This document shows, piece after piece, positions 35,437 to 46,614 of a stretch of DNA of 64,000 nt. The stretch covers positions 845,459-909,458 of the forward strand of contig NW_022985558.1 in the NCBI RefSeq assembly GCF_010093815.1, written 5' to 3'. The translations under genes and the position numbers were made by a program. Source of the stretch: Pseudovirgaria hyperparasitica. Taxonomy: Eukaryota; Ascomycota; Dothideomycetes; Acrospermales; Acrospermaceae. Position 1 is the first letter of the stretch, and the number at the start of each line of letters is the position of its first letter. The notes beneath the pieces are model-generated. The model searched no databases and was not told the DNA's origin. It saw only the letters and a list, made by a program, of their open reading frames with translations.

Positions 35437-38400
35437 ATGGCGTATCCAGATAACCAGTCTCCAAGGAGAATGCCCCCGCGAACACACTCCAATTTTATGG
35501 CTCGAACAGCTCTCGACAACGCATCACAGTTGAACCGCCGAGGCTCTGTAGCCGCTCTATCTCCCTCACCAGAAGATGAATCTGGGTCAGCAGAGCAAGA
35601 TGCTCTCACACTTCGAACTGATGGGTTTGCTCAGCTGAGATCTCATACCGAGAGTCACATGTCTTACTTTTCGTCTTTCTTCAATTGGTCTCGCCAGGAA
35701 GCCAGCAGTACACTCAGGCACCGAAGACCTTCAACTCAACCTTTACTCAGACCAGAAATAGGGCACCACAGGCGTAGGCACGATGTTAAGAAAGGTCGCA
35801 GTAGCTCTTATCCGAATCCATCAGGAACATCCGCCAAACTAGGGACCTTCGCTGGTGCTTTTGTACCAACGAGTCTGAACGTGCTCAGTATCCTCATGTT
35901 TCTTCGTTTTGGGTTCATTACTGGGCAAGCAGGTCTTGTAGGGACCCTTGGTGAGTCCATCTACGCCCGATCAATCATTTGAAACAGTCTTTGGGTTCGG
36001 TGCCAACAACCTTGTACACAGTGCATCAACCTGTGCGCTCCTCAGAGGCTCCCTCTGTTATCGCCACGACCGTTGTGGCCATTGTACCATGTAATCACGC
36101 GATGATGCTGGAGAGTCTTGTAGACGCGGCCTAGATATTTTGTACCTCCCAGCACAAGTCTAGTTCTAACGTTATCCATATAGGGATGCTTATTGCTTGC
36201 TATGCTATCAATCTATTGACGACCATTGCTCTGTCAGCCATTGCGACCAATGGAACAGTCAGAGGAGGGGGAGCATACTATCTTATATCCAGAAGTCTTG
36301 GTAAATGTGTTTGAATTTACATAAGAATGTGAACTGACATGAGCTTAGGTCCTGAATTTGGTGGGTCTATAGGGATCGTTTTCTATGCTGGCAACGTTTT
36401 TAACTGTGCAATGAACGCTGTGGGTCTCGTTGATTGCTTCGTTGAGAATTTTGGTGCTACTAACGGTAACTGGTCACAATGGATGCCAGACGACTTTTGG
36501 TACAGATATATCTGGTCGACAGTGGTGCTAATAATGTGCACGGCCATATGTCTAGCAGGGAGTGGGCTTTTTACCAGAGCTAGTAACGGCCTCCTGTTAA
36601 TCCTTCTCCTGGCAACTTTCAGTATCCCATTTTCGACTCTGATAGTGGCGCCATTTGAGAATTTGAAGCAGGGCGTAGAATACACTGGCTTGCGTGTTGA
36701 AACCCTTCGCCAGAACCTATTCCCACATTTTACAAAGGGTGCTGCTGGGAGCCAGCTCAAAACTCGCGAGACCTGGCAAGATCTGTTTGGCATCTTGTTT
36801 CCTGCTACGGGAGGTATATTTGCGTACGTACTAATCAGATATAATTCGGTGTAGAAGCTAATATAGCTATGTAGCGGTGCCAGCATGTCTGGCGATCTCA
36901 AACACCCCAGCAAGGCAATACCGAAAGGCACGCTTTACGGACTTCTGCTCACTTTCATATCCTATTTTCTTGTCATTCTGTCGCTCACAGCAACAATCAC
37001 AAGGGAGTCGCTACGACGCAACACCAATGTCATCCAACTGGTATGTCATGTTCCCTCGAGGAAGTTATTCTCACGCAACATAGACAAACGTATCAGAAGT
37101 TCTTGTTTTCCTCGGCGAGATTGCAACAAGTCTTTTCTCATCTCTACTAGGTGTCATTGGATCAGCAAAACTCCTCCAGGCTCTTTCCAGGGATAACCTT
37201 CTGCCAGGTCTCGGAGTCTTCAGCCAAGGCACCAAAAAGGCTGACGAGCCAACCTACGCGATTCTGTTCACATACTTGTTGGCACAAGCTACGATGCTAT
37301 TCGACATCAACCAAATTGCATCGCTCATAACAATGATCTATTTGATGACATTTCTATCGACTAATTTAGCCTGCTTCCTCCTTAAGATAAGCTCAGCGCC
37401 AAATTTCAGACCGAGCTTCAGGTATTTCTCATGGCCGACTGCAGCAGCAGGTACATTGATCAGCGGTGCCACTATGTTTTTTGTTGATGGCATTGCTGCG
37501 TCTGTCTGTGTGGTGGTGCTTATTACCATTTTCGTTCTCATACACTACACGACTCCCCCAAAGACTTGGGGCGATGTCAGCCAGAGTCTGATCTACCACC
37601 AAGGTAAGATAGCAGCTCTGACAATTAGATTACTACCAAAGCTAATCTTTCCCAAGTGCGAAAGTATCTCTTGCGTCTACGACCGGAGCATGTAAAGTTC
37701 TGGAGGCCGCAAATCCTCCTCCTCATCAATGACCCTCGGAAACAGTACAAGCTTATTCAATTCTGCAACTCATTAAAGAAAGGAGCCTTGTTTATCTTGG
37801 GGCATGTCATCATAACCCCAGACTTCAGTAGCACAGTCCCAGAAGCTCGCCGACAACAGGCGACTTGGACCAAATACATTGACTTTTCTAGGATTAAGGC
37901 CTTTGTAAATATTGCGGTTTCCCCTGCTCTGGAATGGGGTGCTCGAAACTTAGTTCTTAGCGCTGGACTCGGTGGTATGCGCCCGAACATCGTAGTCTTG
38001 GGCTTCTACAATTTGACCGAGTTGCGAGAGTCTATACCGATAGTCGATCTATATTCCTCACTGTCGACCAGGCCAGGATCCACACAGGAAGATCGCCAAT
38101 CGAAACATCTATCGAAGAAGGCACATAAGAAACACGATGATAAACTCAGTGGAGTCCTACCTACAGATCTTGACCGTAGAGAACATGCCATCAGCGCATC
38201 AAGCTACGTTACTGTTCTGGAGGATCTGCTACTTAGATTGAAAATCAATGTCGCTGTTGCGAAGGGATTCCATGAATTGGAGCTTCCGGGACCGAAACCT
38301 TCTACAACAGAACAATTGTTACGATATCTATTTCCGAGCGATCAAGATGAAGGCGAAAGTGCTCAGAGGTATATCGATCTTTGGCCAATTCAAATGTCTG

Positions 38401-39901
38401 CCACTACAGAAGTCGAAGATGGTACGGAGAATGGAAAGAGTAAACATGACGTTCTGACCACGAACTTCGATACTTATACACTAATCTTACAGCTCGGCTG
38501 TATCTTGACTACAGTACCATCATATGCCAGGACTTTTAAGCTACGTGTCATAGTGTTCGTAGAATATGAGAGCGATGTGGAGGAGGAACGCGGACGTGTC
38601 GTCACTTTACTGTCGAACTTGCGAATCAACGCCGAAGTATTGGTTCTCTGGCTGGCGTCTGGACAGCTCAAAACCTATGAGGTAAAGTTCTCCTTTCGAG
38701 CAGGTGGTCGAATGGTAGCTCACGATACTAGATTATCATCAACGGGAGTACAGATGGGAACAATGCTGATGCTATTCGCTTAGTAGATGATGCTCTGAGC
38801 AACGAAGACTGGTGGCAAGATGTCGAGAGACTGCGAGGTCGTCGTGGCTCATTGAGTACCAGCCAAGAGCTAGCTAGTGTGACCGGTATTCTTGACGCGA
38901 CGCAAAATTGGCCAGATGCATCTTTCCAATATGGTCGGCAGGAGCCCAAGACTTCGAGATTCGATGGTCTACGAAAGATGATACGTCGGGTAAAGGGCAA
39001 GTCTTCTGTTGGGCAGATAAGCCATCTCGGTGTCAATCTCGGAATGCGTACGCAGAGACTACCAGCAAGTCTAGTGTCTGCGCATAGTAGTGGGGAAGAT
39101 TCTAGCCCGAGCGACAGTGATGATTCTACCGTGGAGTGCTCGGACAGTGATGAACATGCTGTTAGCGATGAAGATGTTCCAGACGACAGCAGGTCTGTGT
39201 CTCCTCGTCAGCAAATGATCAGTGCTGGCTCCTTGTCCAGTAGGCATGACGGATCACCAAAAACCTCTCATGCTAGGCTTGTAGATGGCAATGGATCACC
39301 AAGCCACGAACAGAACGCACATGCGTCGCCCAGTAACTCGATTTTGGGTTCCAGTCTCAAAGGGAATTCTATTAACTCGGGCACTTCAACACCACGTCGA
39401 TTACAGAACTTGCCGAAATTCACGGCAAAAACTCAGCCCAAAACAAAGCTTAACCCTGATGCCGACGAGGGACCATCCATTATGTTTGACTCACCTTCAC
39501 CTGATGAAGCACGAAATCCAGGTCCTTCGATCTATGACCGCACTGCTCGCGCCGCCATCGCCACAGTAAGCCCTGCAAATCTTTCAGAATCATCGTCCAT
39601 GACTGCGGCAGCATCGACCTCAAAGACCAATGCATCTGGCTTCCCTTCGATGCAATCGATTCCCCTTAGTTTCAATGACTTACCGTCTCGAGCACAACAT
39701 CTGATCCTCAATGAGTTGATCAGTCAGAATTCAGCACAGACAGCTGTTATATTCACGACACTACCCAGCCCAACAGAGGGTACCGGCGAAAGCGAGTTGG
39801 ATAGTATCAGCTACTTGAGTGACCTGGAGGTCCTGACTCTTGGATTGCCACCAACGTTGTTGGTACACTCGAATAGTTTGACTGTAACTATGAATTTATA
39901 A
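35437..39901 (+). CDS. Vacuolar cation-chloride cotransporter, Vhc1-like (SLC12 family)
   Basis: Predicted K+:Cl- cotransporter of the vacuolar membrane. Exons 35437-35950, 36184-36300, 36349-36823, 36875-37040, 37084-37603, 37657-38681, 38732-39901; 1328 aa. The signature [30 protein letters not shown] spans the second intron; other CCC marks are [30 protein letters not shown] and [24 protein letters not shown]. About 12 TM segments lie in residues 150-560, followed by the cytosolic CCC C-domain ([36 protein letters not shown]). The C-terminal 350 residues are Ser/Asp-rich and disordered, ending with a block ([18 protein letters not shown]) common in fungal members. Intron 1 (233 bp) is unusually long. 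The intron at 38682 has competing acceptors; 38731 restores the family sequence [22 protein letters not shown]. Confidence 0.93.
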
Positions 39902-40201
39902 GAGCCTCGAGTATTTCTTGGCTAAAGGGGCATTATCATGTTCTGCGCGGATAAGCACCTAAATGTATGATTATTATGATCACTCTATCTCAGTAGGTTA
40001 AGCGTTCGTGTATACAATGAAAGATTTCTGCGCTAGTATGTTGTGTGCATCTTTGAGCATAGCGGTATCATGCCAACTGAGGATCTGAACGTTCGTGGAT
40101 CCTCCACGGCCGATCCGTGTCCAGGTATCAAGTAGGGCTCAGTACAAGAGTTCATCGTCGCATTACTATCTACGCGTCGGCACTTATAAGTCTCAGTAGC
40201 C

Positions 40202-40751
40202 ATGTCAGAAGAAGCAGTAGAGACACAAGCAGTCAAAGTTGCAACAGAAGGTACGTGCTGCTCGCGACTCCTATAAGATCGAATACATTCCTGACTGCAA
40301 AAATCCTGTAGCTGCGGAAGCTTTCACAGACGCCTTCTACACTGCACTCCAAGGCTCTCGGCATACACTTGCGGACTACTATATTCCGCATCAGACACTG
40401 CCCGATGGCAAGATAGTCCCCAAAATCGCCTGGAACGGCAATGTCCTCCACGACGGACCCGCGGTCCAGACCTTCTTCGAGAACGAAATGCCCTTTACAC
40501 ACTACCAAGTGCATTCGCTCAATTGCCATATCCTCAAAGTTGCTCCCATTCAGCCGCCACCTACGAACCCGCGAGACGTAGAGAGGAATTTTTCCATCAT
40601 CATAACGGTCAACGGCGATGTAAGACTAGAGGAGGCCACGAAAGGACCATTGAGAGGGTTCGCAGAGAGCTTTGTCATGGTACCGAACACGAATCCGAAA
40701 GTTGGGCATAGCTGGGTCATACAGGCGCAGAACTTTAGATATGTTGTCTGA
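40202..40751 (+). CDS. NTF2-fold mRNA export factor, Mtr2/NXT-like
   Basis: Predicted small partner of Mex67 in nuclear mRNA export. Exons 40202-40250 and 40312-40751 give 162 aa. After a short acidic leader (MSEEAVETQAVKVATE) the NTF2-like fold begins AAEAFTDAFYTALQGSRHTLADYYIP, with WNGNVLHDGPAVQTFF in the usual position of the second block and FSIIITVNGDVRLEE, RGFAESFVMVPN, SWVIQAQNFRYVV forming the beta-sheet. The family is clearly NTF2-like; Mtr2 is favoured over Ntf2 itself because of the long loop (HILKVAPIQPPPTNPRDVER). Intron retention would also give a long open frame in another register, so the start exon was chosen by fit to the family. Confidence 0.78.
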
Positions 40752-41355
40752 GCGGTCGAATATAGGCAGCACATTGTTTCTGTGGAAAGTCCCGCTGCCT
40801 ATGGTAAGCACGATTTGGGTGAAATGGTGCTAGGAAGCTGAATTGAGCGCAAAATCGAGGAAAGAGTTGTTTGTTACTGCGAATCATGAGCGAAACTCTT
40901 ACTGGCAACCACATATGGACTCTCGACACTCTCCTATGCTGATACCCATGAGTCCAACGAACAACATAATATGACCAGGACTATATCATAGAAAGAAGCC
41001 AAACTACCCTTGATGAGTCAAGGATGGCACTCAAAGAAACCTGAATATGACGTGAAGGCTATAACGGAGTGTCCGCCCTACCAGTTCAGCCTCCTGCGTA
41101 GTTGTTACTCCTGGAAGCTGGCAAGAACTACGTCACGGCCACGCCCTGTTCACTTGAGCCTACGCCGTTCCAGGGAACATCCACAGTTAGGCTGCCCTTG
41201 CTTCAGCCTTAAATGGAGAAGCAGCACTTAACATAGAATCTATGAGCGAGGTCTTTTGTCCTGCTGTACCTACAACTCACTGGTATCCGTGGTGAGTTTC
41301 CTGGCCTTTTTTTCCCTCAAAGCCACATCCCTGCCAGCACTTCGAGGCTATCAAC
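40752..41355. other. Intergenic region
   Basis: 604 bp between tandem genes. An ATG at about 41230 (MSEVFCPAVPTTHWYPW) followed by a GTGAGT donor could be an upstream exon of the next gene, but I cannot confirm it. Nothing else seen. Confidence 0.4.
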
Positions 41356-43005
41356 ATGAGATGCTTCGAAGCGGGCTCCGATCGCTCAGCCGAAGTATGG
41401 ATCGCGGTTAATGGAGAGAAGCGACGTGAGTACAATTCACGCCAAGATGACGAGGATGATGCTCTTTGCTGTTTCGTACCTGTCAACAATTCCGAGAACT
41501 TGGCAATTTGCGTCGATTTCACTGGGCCGACCAACGAATACTACGTTGACATCTTCGTGGATGGCCTCTTGCGCAATTGCGTCAAAAAGAAGAAGACGTC
41601 TAAAGAGGAACATTATTTCGACGCTGCCACCGCCAAGAAACCCGCCATTCTCTGCTCTTCTGGCTTATCTTGGAATGGGAACCAATTATATGAGTGTCCA
41701 ATGAAAGTTGTCGCGTTGACCCGGGAGCTTGTCGCCGACATTGATGTGCATGGATCTGAAGACATTGGTGTCATCGAGATACGCTTGTCAGTGCTTCGAA
41801 GAGGTGGCGAACGATACAAACTCGACACCGACGAAGTCAGACACGCGTTCCAACGGAGCAAAGCTTCTTGCCCCGAAAGAAAGCCCGTCGCTACAAACAG
41901 AGACGACCTGGACCCAACCCACGAGATTGAGTTCACTGCCACTGCTGAGGGGTCAAAGTCGCGCACTTCTAAGAACGGGAAACTTCATGTGAACAAACTT
42001 TTGAACAATCATCGTCCGGGGGCTCTCCCATGGGCTATATTCAAGTTCTACTATCGTTCACAGGGTGAGTTGAGGCTCGTGTCCATTGGTCCATCAACTA
42101 ATCCTTTCGAATCAGACGAGATCGAAAGGACTCTTGATTTCGATGTTGAGGCTGAATCCATAGGCTTTTGCTTGGCCGTAGATCCTGTCAACATTTCTCA
42201 AATGTCGCTCCTCAAAACTAATAATGGCAACACATCTAGTATCAGGGCTATGCCAGCTTTGGGTCTATGGACCGATAGCATTCAGCCTCAATATTTAGAT
42301 GTGACTAAAGAGTCCATTCCCAGTAAGCTAGTTTCACTCGACGCGGCGGCCAACGAGCGTAGCGAAATCCAAGATGGCAGAGCTTCGAGTCAGGCACATT
42401 TGAATCAAGACGGTGATAGTCGGAAGGGGGATGAGCCTAGCTCGTTGCGTCACAACTATCCTCTAGCTCACTCGACTGTCATTGTCGAACGTCCTAGTAC
42501 AACAATCGAAGCTCTGTTAACGCAAGAGACTGCGGTGATAGAAAACATCGTTGGGCCGCCAGCAGCTTGCGCCCCGGTTGCTGTGATGATGCGGACCCAC
42601 TCGCTCAAGCCGGCACCAGACGGTCTCGATATTTCTCGACAGCGCACAGATGAGGCGGCTCAGCCACTCACGTCACATTTGAAGCGTACCAAATCTGAAC
42701 TCCTTTCCAGCATACCCAAGCGTACCAGGACCGAAACCTCAGAGTCTGAAAGACGAGCTCACAAGCTTACTGAGAAGCGCCAGCACCTTGCAGAACAGAT
42801 ACGGAAGACTAAGCAGTCGCAAAACTTGGCACAAAAGCGCAAGGAAGCGTACTACAAGAAACAGGAAGAAGTCGATAACAAAGAACTTGCCAAGCTTGAC
42901 GACCAGCTCAAAGAAGCCCTTGAGGCTCAGGGAGAATACGATCGAGAGATTGCAGGATACGAAGCCTCCTGGAAGGAACTGACTGACTCGGAGATGGAAG
43001 CTTAA
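41356..43005 (+). CDS. DUF7918-type fungal protein with C-terminal coiled coil
   Basis: 549 aa in one uninterrupted frame. The N-terminal 220 residues resemble the fungal DUF7918 domain: AEVWIAVNGEKRREY, LAICVDFTGPTNEYYVDIFVDG, FDAATAKKPAILCSSG and DIGVIEIRLSVLRRG. A middle region is disordered. The C-terminal 100 residues are highly charged with heptad-like spacing (RRAHKLTEKRQHLAEQIRKTKQ .. NKELAKLDDQLKEALEAQ), a probable coiled coil, after a possible nuclear signal SIPKRTRTE. Function of the family is unknown. The first 11 residues before AEVWIAV are shorter than usual, so a 5' exon may be missing. Confidence 0.75.
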   Translation: MRCFEAGSDRSAEVWIAVNGEKRREYNSRQDDEDDALCCFVPVNNSENLAICVDFTGPTNEYYVDIFVDGLLRNCVKKKKTSKEEHYFDAATAKKPAILCSSGLSWNGNQLYECPMKVVALTRELVADIDVHGSEDIGVIEIRLSVLRRGGERYKLDTDEVRHAFQRSKASCPERKPVATNRDDLDPTHEIEFTATAEGSKSRTSKNGKLHVNKLLNNHRPGALPWAIFKFYYRSQGELRLVSIGPSTNPFESDEIERTLDFDVEAESIGFCLAVDPVNISQMSLLKTNNGNTSSIRAMPALGLWTDSIQPQYLDVTKESIPSKLVSLDAAANERSEIQDGRASSQAHLNQDGDSRKGDEPSSLRHNYPLAHSTVIVERPSTTIEALLTQETAVIENIVGPPAACAPVAVMMRTHSLKPAPDGLDISRQRTDEAAQPLTSHLKRTKSELLSSIPKRTRTETSESERRAHKLTEKRQHLAEQIRKTKQSQNLAQKRKEAYYKKQEEVDNKELAKLDDQLKEALEAQGEYDREIAGYEASWKELTDSEMEA

Positions 43006-43302
43006 CGTCATTCTGCGGTATGGTATGAGCTACTTCTTTGAACTTATGGGCGCGCGTCTTTATGCTTTTTGGTATCTGGTTATCTGATAAGCCTTAGGTA
43101 TGGATGCCTCTAGGTTTTACTATATGGGTCGAGGCTCAATTTGAGCAGAATTTAGCGTATCGAAAGCTCAATTAGGAATACATTCATTACGCGACATATG
43201 GACTTGAAGTGTTGTGGGAAGTATGAATGTCCCATGTTGGTCCCTTTCATCTTCAATCACAGTCTCGAACTGTGGACATCTCTCGACTCCTATAACGGTA
43301 CC

Positions 43303-43787
43303 CTAGTTTTGCACTGGCGGACGCATATTTGCCTCAACCCTAGCCAGAAGCTCTGCGCGTGTCGATGTCTCCCCAGGATAAAGATTGCGCTGCATTAGCG
43401 TAAGAATATGTAGTAGACCATCAGCAATGTCAACAGGCTTAGACCTACAGCTTTCAGCCATCGACGCATCTGATCTTCGGTCCAATCTTTGGGATCTGGT
43501 CATGGTAAGAGACGGCGTGCTAATCTAGGCTTTCAGTGTCTTGCCACCACTTGGATCTGCCTCAGGAGGGAACATGGGGCCAGATCCCCATATTGTCCAT
43601 GCACCGACGGCGGCGACGATGCCGGCAAAAGCTGGAACTTAGTTAGTATCACGAAAGACTATAAGTCCTTCGAATAAACCCACCTATAAATGCACTCTGA
43701 GGTATACTAGTTAGCCAAGATCATTCTCACTTGTGCTTTCCCGCTTCATACCTTGGATTGAGTTGCTCGATCGAGTGGAGTAGGCAT
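43303..43787 (-). CDS. Small single-pass membrane protein with SAP/HeH-like C-terminus, five exons
   Basis: Exons 43787-43752, 43696-43684 (13 nt), 43631-43548, 43495-43449, 43389-43303; 88 aa. Reads MPTPLDRATQSKSAFI, then a hydrophobic segment AFAGIVAAVGAWTIWG (about 17-32), MFPPEADPSDPKDWTEDQMRRWLKA and NLYPGETSTRAELLARVEANMRPP. The second half has the helix-extended-helix pattern of SAP/HeH motifs (W-x(4)-M-R-R-W-L, then E-L-L-x-R-V). The same arrangement occurs in small uncharacterised proteins of other Pezizomycotina, as far as I recall. An early stop model (51 aa, if the third intron is kept) is possible, but the five-exon model restores the conserved C-terminus. Divergent from RPL38 over 282 bp. 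Function unknown; an organelle membrane role is a guess. Confidence 0.72.
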
Positions 43788-44069
43788 TGTAATGAAAGGG
43801 CAATGGCGGACTGCTTTTCAAACGATTGAGTATCTAGAGACAGGTCAGGCTTCAAGCAAACTGTCCTTATTACCACTGGCACCAGGCAACGCCCGAGAAC
43901 CGTCGTCATTTCTGCCAAGCCCGAATTAACGCCACTGTGGCTCATCAGCTCACTGCACTAGCCTCACTGACTTAGCGAAATTCCGCCCACACATTCTTTT
44001 GCCGACCTTTGACGACTCCAGACGACGAAAATCGACATCTACGAATCTCGACCCTCACACTCGCCCACC

Positions 44070-44543
44070 ATGCCTCAAGAAGTCACCGACATCAAGAAAT
44101 TCCTCGAGATCTGCAGGCGCAAGGATGCTTCCTGTGAGTGTCACCCTCTGGGCCCCAAAATTTCAATCGGCGCATGGTCTCGGTGGAGAAGTGTGAAGAA
44201 CGCTTAGGAGGACATGTGCAATATTGCGAGCGACAGGACCGTGATAGCTGATTTAGGTCGCTGCATTGGGAGTACTGAGCAAGATTGCTGACAAGTTGCG
44301 TGTTCTCAGCTGCCCGGATAAAGAAGAGCAGCAAATCCAACCAGATCAAGTTCAAGGTCCGCTGCCACCGCCACTTGTACACACTCGTCCTCAAGGACAA
44401 CGAGAAGTCGGAGAAGCTCAAGCAGAGTCTGCCACCTAGTACGCTCCTCTCTACAGCCGATTCGGAGCTACTTCTAACTTCGACACGCAGCCTTACAAAT
44501 CACCGACATCCAGAAGAAGAACCCTAAGGGCAAACGCGCATGA
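44070..44543 (+). CDS. RPL38: 60S ribosomal protein eL38
   Basis: Cytosolic large-subunit protein. Exons 44070-44133, 44310-44438, 44491-44543; 81 aa, the usual length. Sequence starts [20 protein letters not shown] and ends [14 protein letters not shown], with [16 protein letters not shown] in the core. Intron 1 is 176 bp, longer than most here, which is common for fungal ribosomal protein genes. Confidence 0.97.
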
Positions 44544-44861
44544 GGGATGAGTCGGCAAGGCGGTGAAAAGAAATGGGTGCATCCAAGATCCTTGGGTGGG
44601 AGTTTGTGGCTTTCCATATACTGCGTGCATGGTATTAACGGATCCGGCATCGAGTGTGTCACGATGCACGCCGATGCGGCTTTGTAGGAATTGCAATTGA
44701 AGCCGATTCTTGCATGCATGGACATACTGTATTGTGATTGTGAAGCCTGTGATAAAATACTAAATTGAGTTATTGTTTAAAGGGTCTAGGAATGAAGAGA
44801 AAGTACAATGGGTATCCTATTCCGCAAGAGCGCACACGAGAAGAAGAATCAAGCACAACGA
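44544..44861. other. Convergent 3' region
   Basis: 318 bp between RPL38 and the next convergent gene. AT-rich 3' UTR sequence; nothing else seen. Confidence 0.5.
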
Positions 44862-46055
44862 TTAGATTTTCCCGGCCTGCGGAATACACTCATTACTGAG
44901 CTTTCTCACTCCCTCCTGGGATTCACGCGTCCAGCCCGCATCCTCCATCATATTTGTAAACGTTGTGTCTCGCGTTATCGACCGTCCATCTCCTGGGGCA
45001 GATAGGCCAGGCACTTGCAAGAACGAAGGCGCCGGCATCAACACATCTATCGTCTCTAAGCTGCCACTTCTTGGCAGCGGGCTGCGCTCTTTCATCGATC
45101 TGCGAGATGGTTTCGAGGTGAAGTTTACCAATGGGGGTGGCCGTGGTGAGTCCTGCTGCACCTTCGGCGACCGAGTAAATAAGGAGCGTACCTTTGGCGT
45201 ACGGAGGATCGTGTTGCGCGGGCGGCTGACACTCGTACCGTTAAGGAGCGTGTTCGTGTCGCCCGTGGAGTTCTTCGTCGACGTCGTTCCGCGGCGAATA
45301 AAGTCAACTCGGGTAGCGTGGGCGGAGTCATAGATCGGGTCGCTGATCTGACGACTCACACGTCCGAGGTTTCTGTTCGAACGTGCAGAGCTGAGTGACT
45401 GGCGGCGCCTCTTGATGGCCCAAAGCATGGCGAGGGTCAGGAGGACACCCAGGATCATTCCGGGGAAGAATCCTGCAGCTATGGCTCCACCGGGGAAGGC
45501 ATTGCGTTCTTTTTTGCTGCCAGATTCGGCCGGAATAGCGGTAGGATGAGAATCTGCTGTAGTGGAAGGACCGCTTGTTGGTGAAGGGGTGAGGGACACG
45601 GTCCCATTCGGCGAAGACATGGCTATACAAACAGTATCCTGGCATTCAAAACCGAGTGGACAACATGCTTTACCACAAGTCGGAAGCTTGATGCTGAGAT
45701 CTGAAAGATGGACTTGATTCCCCGGGAAAGCCGTTGCGTTCTGCTGCTGAATATCGCAGGTGATCGGCTGAATGGCCTCACAACCTTGACTGCCCAGTGG
45801 GCAGCAGAGGACTGAGGTCGCACCGCCAGAGCTAAACTTATTACATGTTGAACCTTTACTACAGCAGAAGTCCGATGGGAGACCGTTGCCGCATTGCTCG
45901 AGGTTGGCGACTCCGTTACATGTTTGTTGATCTTGCCTGTGGAGAAGATTGATGGATCTGGCAGCATTCAAGGCAGTCGTGAGAGCGTGAGTAGATGGTA
46001 CAACTGTAGAAATTAAACAGATGAAAGACAGCTTCTCGAATGTAGACCGTGGCAT
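44862..46055 (-). CDS. Secreted/cell-surface cysteine-rich protein with one transmembrane segment
   Basis: 397 aa, no intron. Residues 1-25 form a signal peptide (LSFICLISTVVPSTHA). The extracellular part has about 14 cysteines in two clusters (CNGVANLEQCGNGLPSDFCC..CNKF; CGKACCPLGFECQDTVC) and then a Ser/Thr/Pro stalk likely to be O-mannosylated. One TM segment, GGAIAAGFFPGMILGVLLTLAMLWAI (about 190-215), is followed by a basic stop-transfer (KRRRQ) and a 180-residue cytosolic tail rich in Ser, Arg and Pro. The plan resembles fungal wall-sensor-like (Mid2/Wsc-type) proteins, but the cysteine pattern is not WSC. Function unproven; a surface receptor or anchor is likely. Confidence 0.75.
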   Translation of the reverse strand: MPRSTFEKLSFICLISTVVPSTHALTTALNAARSINLLHRQDQQTCNGVANLEQCGNGLPSDFCCSKGSTCNKFSSGGATSVLCCPLGSQGCEAIQPITCDIQQQNATAFPGNQVHLSDLSIKLPTCGKACCPLGFECQDTVCIAMSSPNGTVSLTPSPTSGPSTTADSHPTAIPAESGSKKERNAFPGGAIAAGFFPGMILGVLLTLAMLWAIKRRRQSLSSARSNRNLGRVSRQISDPIYDSAHATRVDFIRRGTTSTKNSTGDTNTLLNGTSVSRPRNTILRTPKVRSLFTRSPKVQQDSPRPPPLVNFTSKPSRRSMKERSPLPRSGSLETIDVLMPAPSFLQVPGLSAPGDGRSITRDTTFTNMMEDAGWTRESQEGVRKLSNECIPQAGKI

Positions 46056-46614
46056 GATGGACGCAGCGTTGAAGTGACTGAGAAATGCTGGACTATCGGA
46101 TATGCTCGCAGAGAAAACAAATGGGGTATCAGGAGAAAACAGCAGAGTCTAAGAACGAATCGTAAGATGCAGAGAAGACTGAAAAGAGCGGCGAAGCGCT
46201 TCGATCATATAGCAAAACATTCCCTAGCGTCATGATGGCATGGCGAACGGCACAAGGACGTCAAGCGACGAGGAAGTGAGCCCTAGTCAATAGTGCCAGC
46301 GCAATGCTTTGACTAGATACCTACAGGCGCCGGGCAGGCGACAAGTTCGAAACACATTTGGGATCTCTTGGAGGATATGGCCATGCTAAGTCAGCAGCAC
46401 GACAGGACGAAAGCTCGCGATTGTAATGTAGGGCGAGCGGCTCTACGTTTGAGGTTGTGGTGTTGACCATGCGTCCGGTGCTATGATTGGCCTGTGCAAT
46501 GGGCAAACCTCGCCTGATCCCTAGAAAGCAGCACTAGCGTGGTGGGTGCGGACTCCCGAACGCGATCCTCGTAAGTTTTGCCAGACGACGTCCGGAAGCT
46601 TCAATTGCCTAACA
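46056..46614. other. Divergent intergenic region
   Basis: 559 bp between the starts of the cysteine-rich membrane protein gene and the mitoribosomal gene. No gene or repeat recognised. Confidence 0.5.

Noticed and set aside
43525-43787. 51-residue version of the small membrane protein
   Set aside because: Stops inside the third intron; the five-exon version recovers a conserved C-terminal motif.
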